From: Camarhynchus parvulus
Lineage: Eukaryota > Chordata > Aves > Passeriformes > Thraupidae
DNA: 64,000 nucleotides
Direction of reading: 5' to 3'
Assembly: GCF_901933205.1 (NCBI RefSeq)
Contig: NC_044582.1
Location: forward strand, 18,823,820-18,887,819
The notes under the pieces were generated by a model that worked only from the letters and a program-made list of their open reading frames with translations, was not told where the DNA came from and made no database searches. Made by a program: the position numbers and the translations under genes. Of this stretch, positions 62,001 through 64,000 are shown in pieces; position 1 is the stretch's first letter, and each line of letters starts with the position of its first letter.

Positions 62001-64000
62001 GGGCTGTGTGTTTAGGGAAGGATTCCTACTCCCACACCTCAAGCAACAGTAACAGCTCTGAGGTGTGGAAACCTCTAAACATAATCCTGCTCAGGCCTGA
62101 CCCTGCCCTGTTTAAATTGCACTCAAAGAGCCATGGAATGGTTAAGGTTGGAAAAGATCTCTTAAGGTGGTCAAGTCCAGCTGCCAGCCCAGCACCACCA
62201 CTGTGGTCACCAGTAAAACATGATCTCAAGTGCCATGTATAAATATTTTTGTCACCTCTCTGGGCAGCCCTTTCTAATGCTTTACGACCTTTCTGTGGGA
62301 AAAAAAAAGTCTTAATGTCCTAATTTCCCAGTGTCTAATCTAAACCTTCCCTGGTGCAACCTGAGGCTGTTTCCTCTCAGCCTGGGAAGGAGAGTTTGTA
62401 GAAGGAAGGGACTGCATAGACCTTGGTCCTGTTGTTGCGTTGATTCACGGGCTCAGGGTCTCCGTTCCCACTGATTTTCCTTGTTGCAGCCAAAAGCAGA
62501 GCGATTGCCATCCCTGTGGACTTGGACAGCCAGGTGAACAACCTGTTCCTGAAGTCCCACAACATCGTGCAGAAGACGGCCATGAACTGGCGCATGACGG
62601 CGCGCAACGCCGCGCGCAGGGACTCGGTGCTCGCCGCCTCCAGGGACTACAGGAACATCATCGAGAGGCTACAGGTGACTGCACAGCCCCCTTCCCCCTG
62701 CAGGGCCACGGCAACGCTGAAAATCTCACCTGACCAAACCTGAGGTCTTTTAATTTATTCAGCCAGGACAGACCTCATTGTCCTGTCCCTCATCCACCGT
62801 TAGTGAAATCAATTCAGCTCTAGATGTGTGTTGGTAATGTTTGCCTGAACCTGGTGTGGTTGTTCCCCAGGACATCGTGTCAGCCTTGGAGGATCGCCTG
62901 CGCCCTCTGGTCCAGGCAGAGCTGTCCGTGCTGGTGGATGTGCTCCACAGGCCTGAGCTGCTCTTCCCAGAGAACACGGATGCCAGGAGGAAATGTGAAA
63001 GTGGAGGTTTCATTTGCAAGTAAGTAGTCTTAGAAGTCTCGTTTGTTTTCGCTTTTTCCCAAACTTCCCATGCCCTGTAGAATGGAGCCCTCTTGCCCAG
63101 ATCAGTAAATATTTTATATCCTCTGAAATACCTGAAATAAAAATCAGTATTTTGTGATATGGTCAAGGCAATTTGTCCTTGATGGGGAAGAAAAACTGCT
63201 TGTGGGAATGGGGAAAGACTGGTTGATATATTCTCCCAACTAATGCTTCAAAGTGTCTGTTTGCTGCAGGATGCAGATATCCTGAGCAGTTGTATAAATG
63301 AGTTAAACTTTGAGCTGATGCAATTATTGATACCTGCCTTCACCCCAGGAATGTTCCTGAGGTGCTGGGTGAATACATCAGGATCAGTTGTTGTCATGGG
63401 CTTCACCACAGCTGGAGGGAAGGACAGGGGAGATTACAAGGGCATTTAGAGGGCAATTGAGAGCAGATGAAGCTTCTCCCCTCACCTCCTGGAGGGGTGG
63501 GCTCTGTACAGAGGTTGTGGAAGCTGGGCACTGAGTCAGTCCCAAGTGCTGGGTGGGATGGATTTGGGGTTGCACCCTTCAGGGCTCTCAGTCTGTTTTT
63601 GAACCAAGTGGAATAGATTTCTCACTGTTAACTGGCTGTTCTGGAGGACCACCAGGTCCTGGATCCCACTGATTCCTTGCTGCCTGCAGCAGAGGGGTTT
63701 TTTGGCTCTTTTCCTGCCCACAGTTTCCCCTGGTAGCTGTCAGGTGTTGCTCTGGAGAGAAGGTTCCAAATTGGTTGTGTAACAGTATGATGATAAACCT
63801 TGTTTGCAGCAGAAACCAGTGGAGATAAGCACATATATCTTACCCCATTTTTAGAATATTTGCACTAACCTGATTTATGGTTTTTTTCAGGCTAATTAAG
63901 CACACAAAGCAGCTGCTGGAGGAGAATGAGGAGAAACTGTGTATTAAGGTATTGCAGACGCTCAGGGAAATGATGACCAAAGATAGAGGCTATGGAGAAA
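25383..64000 (+). CDS. ITPR1: ITPR1, inositol 1,4,5-trisphosphate receptor type 1 (partial, 35 exons)
   Basis: This is the IP3-gated Ca2+ release channel of the endoplasmic reticulum membrane, a homotetramer that opens on IP3 and Ca2+ downstream of phospholipase C. The 35 exons listed below join in one frame over about residues 55-1688 of roughly 2700. They cover the suppressor beta-trefoil, the IP3-binding core (about 224-576) and a large part of the armadillo/RIH regulatory region. IP3-contact residues are present: R241, K249, RTTGR at 265-269, the RERQK..R cluster at 502-509 and YRK at 565-567. The PKA motif RRDS is at about 1583-1586. The start codon exons, the SII region, the transmembrane pore and the C-terminus lie outside the window. 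I see no frameshift or internal stop if the intron after 50346 is spliced at a GA donor. Identity as type 1 rests on recall of the family and is very secure. Confidence 0.97.
25668..25920 (-). mobile_element. CR1 LINE 3' fragment
   Basis: Antisense copy of a different CR1 subfamily: aaaatcacagaataagctgagttggaag, gctcctggccctgcacagacacccc, ggggagcctgggcagtgccc, gatgaacctttcccaaaaatccatcc. Confidence 0.9.
26988..27028. repeat. Three 16-bp tandem units
   Basis: ccaggat recurs at 26988, 27004 and 27020 with gaggttttt or aagattttt spacers. Confidence 0.8.
28920..28951. repeat. Perfect 15-bp inverted repeat, 2-nt spacer
   Basis: agaaaagggagtttt (28920-28934) is followed by gt and then its exact reverse complement (28937-28951). 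It ends 39 nt before the exon at 28991, next to the likely branch-point region. In RNA it could form a tight hairpin, although a 2-nt loop would have to open by one or two pairs. Confidence 0.95.
28991..29077 (+). CDS. ITPR1: ITPR1 window exon 2 (residues 94-122)
   Basis: Encodes [20 protein letters not shown]...NVIQ (29 codons, phase 0 at both ends), at the start of the first MIR repeat of the suppressor domain. Acceptor ttaatttcag, donor gtaggc. The 714-bp intron after it holds nothing I recognise. Confidence 0.97.
29792..29950 (+). CDS. ITPR1: ITPR1 window exon 3 (residues 123-175)
   Basis: Encodes [20 protein letters not shown]...KLRSIGDS (53 codons), a MIR-type beta-trefoil strand set in the suppressor domain. 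Acceptor ttattctag, donor gtaagt. The 826-bp intron after it is plain. Confidence 0.97.
30777..30875 (+). CDS. ITPR1: ITPR1 window exon 4 (residues 176-208)
   Basis: Encodes [20 protein letters not shown]...NPGCNE (33 codons), the second MIR repeat. Acceptor tctttgcag, donor gtaagg. The 522-bp intron after it is plain. Confidence 0.97.
31398..31481 (+). CDS. ITPR1: ITPR1 window exon 5 (residues 209-236)
   Basis: Encodes [20 protein letters not shown]...DILKG (28 codons). It bridges the end of the suppressor domain and the start of the IP3-binding core near residue 224. Acceptor ccttctag, donor gtgaga. The next intron is only 82 bp. Confidence 0.97.
31564..31710 (+). CDS. ITPR1: ITPR1 window exon 6 (residues 237-285), IP3-binding loop
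   Basis: Encodes [20 protein letters not shown]...KALWEVE (49 codons) of the IP3-binding beta-trefoil. It carries R241, K249 and the phosphate-gripping loop R265-T266-T267-G268-R269 (FLRTTGRQ), all unchanged from the mammalian protein, so ligand binding should be conserved. The 1.2-kb intron after it holds nothing I recognise. Confidence 0.97.
32940..33035 (+). CDS. ITPR1: ITPR1 window exon 7 (residues 286-317)
   Basis: Encodes [20 protein letters not shown]...GHYLAAE (32 codons) of the IP3-binding beta-trefoil, ending exactly where the SI segment is spliced in or out. Acceptor gtccctcag, donor gtacgt. The 1.0-kb intron before the SI exon shows no other exon. Confidence 0.97.
34056..34100 (+). 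CDS. ITPR1: ITPR1 window exon 8, SI alternative segment (residues 318-332)
   Basis: A 45-nt phase-0 microexon encoding [15 protein letters not shown]. It sits exactly at the SI position, and its 15-residue length matches the known alternatively spliced SI segment of ITPR1, which tunes ligand binding and lies in a surface loop of the beta-trefoil. The sequence differs from the remembered mammalian SI at several places but keeps the acidic character. Acceptor tgttccatcag, donor gtaagt. The exon itself opens with gtaaac, so the junction cag/gtaaac also looks like a 5' splice site. The 2.8-kb intron after it holds nothing I recognise. Confidence 0.93.
36914..37062 (+). CDS. ITPR1: ITPR1 window exon 9 (residues 333-382), shortened loop
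   Basis: Encodes [20 protein letters not shown]...GGDSLVP plus the first two bases of an Arg codon. The C-terminal part from [11 protein letters not shown] is conserved. The N-terminal loop is Arg/Gly/Pro-rich, GC-rich, and two codons shorter than remembered mammalian ITPR1. Acceptor ctctccacag, donor gtacag. The 849-bp intron after it carries a MIR-like SINE relic at 37236. Confidence 0.96.
37236..37335 (+). mobile_element. Ancient MIR/CORE-SINE-like relic
   Basis: The stretch ccattttgcagatgggaaga, ttgagactaagtgacttgcttgcc, gacctgggactaaaagcc follows in order the conserved middle of MIR elements (cattttacagatgaggaaactgaggc...aagtgacttgcc...gggac). MIR-type CORE-SINEs predate the bird-mammal split and are rare and decayed in birds. 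Identification is from memory of the consensus. Confidence 0.65.
37912..38011 (+). CDS. ITPR1: ITPR1 window exon 10 (residues 382-415)
   Basis: Encodes (R)[19 protein letters not shown]...KPVMLK of the IP3-binding core, closing the beta-trefoil. Its first base completes the Arg codon. Acceptor tttctttcag, donor gtaagt. The 434-bp intron after it is plain. Confidence 0.97.
38446..38606 (+). CDS. ITPR1: ITPR1 window exon 11 (residues 416-469)
   Basis: Encodes [20 protein letters not shown]...TQNER plus a split Arg codon. It crosses from the beta-trefoil into the armadillo half of the binding core. [19 protein letters not shown] matches type 1 rather than type 2 receptors as I recall them. The 735-bp intron after it is plain. 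Confidence 0.97.
39342..39483 (+). CDS. ITPR1: ITPR1 window exon 12 (residues 469-516), IP3-contact helices
   Basis: Encodes [20 protein letters not shown]...NILKQ. It contains [10 protein letters not shown], which supplies the basic residues equivalent to mammalian R504, K508 and R511 that contact IP3. They are numbered two lower here because of the shorter exon 9. The 489-bp intron after it holds a CR1 copy. Confidence 0.97.
39555..39685 (+). mobile_element. CR1 LINE 3' fragment
   Basis: Sense copy: aggctggatggggtttggagcagcctggcctggtgggaggtgtccctgc, then ggttggaacaagatcatcctcatggtcccttccaacctaagccattctgtggctctg. It is the only sense-oriented CR1 I see in the exon-rich part. Confidence 0.9.
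39973..40131 (+). CDS. ITPR1: ITPR1 window exon 13 (residues 517-569), end of IP3 core
   Basis: Encodes [20 protein letters not shown]...QQDYRKNQ (53 codons). The final YRK (565-567 here, 567-569 in mammals) is a direct IP3 contact and is intact. The donor is gttgga, a weak match to consensus. The 568-bp intron after it is plain. Confidence 0.97.
40700..40872 (+). CDS. ITPR1: ITPR1 window exon 14 (residues 570-627)
   Basis: Encodes [20 protein letters not shown]...RKNREP plus a split Arg codon, armadillo/RIH-type helices after the binding core. The acceptor is ttttgaag, an AAG end rather than CAG or TAG. The 250-bp intron after it is plain. Confidence 0.97.
41123..41242 (+). CDS. ITPR1: ITPR1 window exon 15 (residues 627-667)
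   Basis: Encodes (R)[20 protein letters not shown]...ILIET plus AA of a split Lys codon, RIH/armadillo region. Donor AA/gtaagt. The 1.1-kb intron after it holds nothing I recognise. Confidence 0.97.
42330..42524 (+). CDS. ITPR1: ITPR1 window exon 16 (residues 667-732)
   Basis: Encodes (K)[20 protein letters not shown]...RDVLSYY plus AG of a split Arg codon. It includes the acidic [13 protein letters not shown] stretch. The next acceptor must supply one base (R) and then YQLNLFA. The 1.6-kb intron after it is AT-rich at its 3' end and carries two decoy copies of that junction. Confidence 0.97.
43370..44020. repeat. AT-rich low-complexity tract with TA microsatellite
   Basis: Several hundred bases dominated by ttatatat motifs, with a pure (TA)13 at 43991-44016. 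It ends about 85 bp before a very GC-rich exon. It is interwoven with the two decoy junction repeats and is prone to slippage and cruciform formation. Confidence 0.9.
43397..43659 (+). repeat. Decoy splice-junction repeat, copy 1
   Basis: Starts tactttacacaggaaattaaaccataatcctcaa. It then has the pyrimidine tract ttttttcccttttcccctgaag ending at 43481, followed by ataccagctgaacctctttgc (43482-43502), a near copy of the start of the real exon at 44104, and then AT-rich sequence. The next copy begins 263 bp downstream. It keeps an AG acceptor and the correct phase (AG/A encodes Arg) but has no clear donor. Confidence 0.9.
43660..44021 (+). repeat. Decoy splice-junction repeat, copy 2
   Basis: Same unit: tattttacacaggaaattaaacca, tract ttttcccttttcccctgaag ending 43744, exon-like ataccagctgaagctctttgc (43745-43765), and the same switch into tttatatata. 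It shares the gaagat junction and the break point with copy 1, so one of the two derives from the other. The spacing to the real exon start is 359 bp, expanded by TA-rich sequence including (TA)13 at 43991-44016. Confidence 0.9.
44104..44355 (+). CDS. ITPR1: ITPR1 window exon 17 (residues 732-816)
   Basis: Encodes (R)[20 protein letters not shown]...PSEIAID-start (83 full codons plus split codons). It is GC-rich at third positions, in sharp contrast with the AT-rich intron before it. The true acceptor is cccctgcag/gtacc, whereas the decoys read cccctgaag/atacc. Donor gtgagt. The 1.9-kb intron after it holds a 16-bp repeat near 44640 and a CR1 copy at 45020. Confidence 0.97.
44636..44686. repeat. 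Short tandem repeat, gattgattct-type units
   Basis: ggacaggattgattct (44655) and gaacaggattgattct (44671) follow degenerate versions of the same unit. Confidence 0.75.
45020..45265 (-). mobile_element. CR1 LINE 3' fragment
   Basis: Antisense copy: gagaaccacagaactgttaagctgggg, gtgccacatccacacatctttgggacacttcagggatggtg, ctgttccagggcttgaccac, aatctctctaaacctcccc. It is more diverged than most copies here. Confidence 0.8.
46230..46371 (+). CDS. ITPR1: ITPR1 window exon 18 (residues 816-863)
   Basis: Encodes (D)[20 protein letters not shown]...NKLTFE. The first base completes the Asp codon. It has a long T-rich acceptor tract ending cctcttcag; donor gtagtt, then a T16 run just downstream (46398). 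The 936-bp intron after it is otherwise plain. Confidence 0.97.
47308..47461 (+). CDS. ITPR1: ITPR1 window exon 19 (residues 864-915)
   Basis: Encodes [20 protein letters not shown]...KGEESK plus one base of a Gly codon. Acceptor ttggtag, donor gtaagg. In mammals the nine-residue SIII alternative segment is spliced in just after this point. I find no matching exon in the 817-bp intron, most of which is a CR1 copy. Confidence 0.97.
47545..48075 (-). mobile_element. CR1 LINE fragment, longest copy in the window
   Basis: Antisense. It runs from the 3' end (catcctgagctggaagggacccacgagcatcatccagcc) through gatgaacctttcccaaaatccagcc into more internal CR1 sequence (catctttgtagccccctttgggtgctctc and gtgcagagcagagcaggacaatcccctccctccctggcc). 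The length is about 530 bp, with no open reading frame of the element retained. Confidence 0.85.
48279..48466 (+). CDS. ITPR1: ITPR1 window exon 20 (residues 915-977)
   Basis: Encodes (G)[20 protein letters not shown]...IIEILQ (62 codons). The acceptor is ctctgaag, another AAG end. The 1.5-kb intron after it contains a CR1 copy close to the next exon. Confidence 0.97.
49688..49890 (-). mobile_element. CR1 LINE 3' fragment
   Basis: Antisense copy: atcccagaatggtttgtgttgaaaaggaccttgaagctcatccag, ccctgccatgggcagggacgcc, ccaggggcagccacagctgctctgggcaccctgtgccagggcctctccaccctgg. It ends about 90 bp before the next exon. Confidence 0.92.
49984..50122 (+). CDS. ITPR1: ITPR1 window exon 21 (residues 978-1024)
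   Basis: Encodes [20 protein letters not shown]...MPANVP plus G of a split Gly codon. The Ser-rich [18 protein letters not shown] linker is less conserved than its flanks. Donor gtgggt. The 169-bp intron after it is plain. Confidence 0.97.
50292..50346 (+). CDS. ITPR1: ITPR1 window exon 22 (residues 1024-1042), GA donor
   Basis: Encodes (G)[17 protein letters not shown] plus AG of a Ser codon. Joining AG to the T at 50722 gives the family sequence FGG-S-EENTPL. That needs an intron starting GAAAGT (GGAAG/GAAAGT), a U1-type donor with A in place of T at +2. The nearest GT, at 50351, joined to the same acceptor gives an immediate stop. An alternative GT-AG pair (50351 with the AG at 50724-50725) keeps the frame but gives RK in place of SE. 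Confidence 0.9.
50722..50887 (+). CDS. ITPR1: ITPR1 window exon 23 (residues 1042-1097)
   Basis: Encodes (S)[20 protein letters not shown]...LQAFKQ, armadillo helices. Acceptor tgtgtttccag, donor gtacct. The next intron is only 100 bp and ends in aag. Confidence 0.96.
50988..51158 (+). CDS. ITPR1: ITPR1 window exon 24 (residues 1098-1154)
   Basis: Encodes [20 protein letters not shown]...ENEHKKKE (57 codons). The acceptor is ctgtaag, the third AAG-type acceptor of this gene. Donor gtaatt. The 870-bp intron after it is plain. Confidence 0.97.
52029..52094 (+). CDS. ITPR1: ITPR1 window exon 25 (residues 1155-1176)
   Basis: A 66-nt exon encoding [20 protein letters not shown] and KE, in phase 0 at both ends. 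The first half is the variable linker and [10 protein letters not shown] is the conserved part. Acceptor atcctcag, donor gtaaaa. Because it is a multiple of three it could be skipped without a frameshift. The 707-bp intron after it holds a CR1 tail. Confidence 0.95.
52573..52660 (-). mobile_element. CR1 LINE extreme 3' end
   Basis: Antisense: catagaatctcagaactgtagag and ggtggaagggacccacaaggatcatccaagtccag. Only the tail is kept; it ends about 140 bp before the next exon. Confidence 0.8.
52802..52939 (+). CDS. ITPR1: ITPR1 window exon 26 (residues 1177-1222)
   Basis: Encodes [20 protein letters not shown]...LQIPYEK (46 codons), a basic helix run [13 protein letters not shown] followed by conserved helices. 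Acceptor tcctgcag, donor gtgggg. The 1.5-kb intron after it has CpG-rich patches near 53.9-54.1 kb. Confidence 0.97.
53869..54085. promoter_or_regulatory. CpG-rich patch with CRE-like site, possible intragenic element
   Basis: aaagcgcggctcctgccgtcgg and ctgacgtcgg (about 53909-53918; one mismatch from the CRE palindrome tgacgtca) are followed by cgtgcgtggctgcgg and agcgggacgtgg. CpG is scarce in the flanking intron. Any function is inference only. Confidence 0.25.
54435..54560 (+). CDS. ITPR1: ITPR1 window exon 27 (residues 1223-1264)
   Basis: Encodes [20 protein letters not shown]...LFLNPG (42 codons), part of the RIH-type region. Acceptor gcaatcccag, donor gtaaga. The 363-bp intron after it is plain. 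Confidence 0.97.
54924..55124 (+). CDS. ITPR1: ITPR1 window exon 28 (residues 1265-1331)
   Basis: Encodes [20 protein letters not shown]...DMVMAE (67 codons), a highly conserved armadillo block. Donor gtgaga. The 1.6-kb intron after it holds a CR1 copy. Confidence 0.97.
55527..55745 (-). mobile_element. CR1 LINE 3' fragment
   Basis: Antisense: ataggatcaccttccactatcccagggtgctccaagcc, ccttgggcacttccaggaatgg, gcttctctgggcaactgtgcc, tctaaacctactctcaatctgaagccatgcccctttgtcctgtc. Confidence 0.88.
56709..56960 (+). CDS. ITPR1: ITPR1 window exon 29 (residues 1332-1415)
   Basis: Encodes [20 protein letters not shown]...HEDCIPE (84 codons). Acceptor ttggcccacag, donor gtgagg. The 515-bp intron after it is plain. 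Confidence 0.97.
57476..57601 (+). CDS. ITPR1: ITPR1 window exon 30 (residues 1416-1457)
   Basis: Encodes [20 protein letters not shown]...LVDICR (42 codons). Acceptor tacttttag, donor gtaatg. The 680-bp intron after it is plain. Confidence 0.97.
58282..58410 (+). CDS. ITPR1: ITPR1 window exon 31 (residues 1458-1500)
   Basis: Encodes [20 protein letters not shown]...QSTTLQ (43 codons). Acceptor gtgctgcag, donor gtgggg. The 2.9-kb intron after it holds a CR1 tail at 58692 and a pyrimidine-rich stretch at 59470-59840. Confidence 0.97.
58692..58760 (-). mobile_element. CR1 LINE extreme 3' end
   Basis: Antisense: gaatgccagaatggtttgtgttggaagggaccttaaagctcatc...ccctgccaca. Confidence 0.82.
59470..59840. 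other. Pyrimidine-rich intronic stretch
   Basis: Long runs of C and T on the plus strand (for example ctttcctcctcatctcc, tttctctcccttttcctgcc, ccctccctgcccttcctgctgc), interrupted by a purine-rich segment near 59720. There is no exon or element I can name; it could bind polypyrimidine-tract proteins. Confidence 0.4.
61295..61415 (+). CDS. ITPR1: ITPR1 window exon 32 (residues 1501-1541)
   Basis: Encodes [20 protein letters not shown]...VLSDV plus G of a split Ala codon. Acceptor gccttgcag, donor gtaagg. The 1.1-kb intron after it is largely occupied by two antisense CR1 fragments. Confidence 0.97.
61672..61885 (-). mobile_element. CR1 LINE 3' fragment
   Basis: Antisense: ggatcatcgagtcccagctg, gccacattgagcccttccttggacacctccagggatgggcacccc, cctttccatagggaaattcctcctgctgtccagcctgaccctcccc. 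Confidence 0.85.
62128..62385 (-). mobile_element. CR1 LINE 3' fragment, diverged
   Basis: Antisense: agccatggaatggttaaggttggaaaagatctcttaaggtggtcaagtccag, ccagcaccaccactgtgg, cagtgtctaatctaaaccttccctggtgcaac...ggctgtttcctctc. It is older looking than most copies here. Confidence 0.82.
62490..62674 (+). CDS. ITPR1: ITPR1 window exon 33 (residues 1541-1602), PKA site
   Basis: Encodes (A)[20 protein letters not shown]...IERLQ. It contains [10 protein letters not shown], the first PKA/PKG phosphorylation site of ITPR1 (Ser about 1588 in mammals). The serine codon is at 62624-62626 and the basic recognition residues are intact. The second known PKA site lies beyond the window. Confidence 0.97.
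62871..63019 (+). CDS. ITPR1: ITPR1 window exon 34 (residues 1603-1652)
   Basis: Encodes [20 protein letters not shown]...GGFIC plus AA of a split Lys codon. Acceptor tgttccccag, donor AA/gtaagt. The 871-bp intron after it is plain. Confidence 0.97.
63891..64000 (+). CDS. ITPR1: ITPR1 window exon 35, cut by window end (residues 1652-1688)
   Basis: Encodes (K)[20 protein letters not shown]...RGYGE and runs off the window. In mammals the GYGEK that ends here is followed either by the 40-residue neuronal SII insert or directly by GEALRQ. The choice made in this species therefore cannot be read from the window. Acceptor tttttttcag. Confidence 0.96.

Noticed and set aside
1..64000. Bacterial-type systems, CRISPR arrays, operons, tRNA or rRNA genes
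   Set aside because: The window is vertebrate nuclear DNA; no repeat-spacer array, cloverleaf or rRNA segment was seen. The minisatellite at 471 has no unique spacers.

Overview
The window is a piece of a vertebrate, almost certainly avian, nuclear genome. It has long introns, GT-AG spliced exons and many 3' fragments of CR1 LINEs, the dominant retrotransposon of birds. I see no bacterial, viral or organellar gene. I recognise one protein-coding gene, ITPR1, the type 1 inositol 1,4,5-trisphosphate receptor. This is the IP3-gated Ca2+ release channel of the endoplasmic reticulum. It lies on the plus strand and runs off both ends of the window. Type 1 rather than type 2 or 3 is inferred from the near-identical fit of every exon to remembered mammalian ITPR1.

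Layout. Positions 1-25382 hold no exon I can support and read as one very long intron between the second and third coding exons. It carries a 14-unit minisatellite (471-820), seven CR1 fragments, several small tandem duplications and two CpG-dense patches (16140-16630). From 25383 to 64000 there are 35 coding exons (4902 nt, about 1634 codons), all in one continuous reading frame. They cover residues about 55 to 1688 of a protein of roughly 2700 residues. In order they encode most of the suppressor beta-trefoil, the whole IP3-binding core, and much of the armadillo/RIH regulatory region including the PKA site. The IP3-contacting residues are intact: R241, K249, the RTTGR loop at 265-269, and the equivalents of mammalian R504/K508/R511 and Y567/R568/K569. 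The window stops inside the exon that in mammals precedes the neuron-specific SII insert. The first two coding exons and the channel domain lie outside.

The most interesting features are in splicing. (1) The 3' splice junction of the exon at 44104 is present three times in tandem; the two upstream copies keep the polypyrimidine tract, an AG and about 20 bases of exon, then run into AT-rich sequence. (2) The intron after 50346 appears to be GA-AG: the donor matches the U1 consensus except for A at +2, and the nearby GT would give an immediate stop with the main acceptor. (3) The 45-nt SI alternative exon begins with a sequence that also resembles a 5' splice site, and the SI exon and the loop after it have diverged. 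(4) A perfect 15-bp inverted repeat lies about 40 nt upstream of the acceptor at 28991. (5) An ancient MIR/CORE-SINE-like relic survives near 37240. CR1 copies are nearly all antisense in the exon-rich part and mostly sense in the upstream intron.

Exon boundaries were set from the reading frame, splice consensus and recall of the mammalian protein family; no alignment was run. Residue numbers count from mammalian ITPR1 at the first exon and drop by two after the exon at 36914, which is two codons short.
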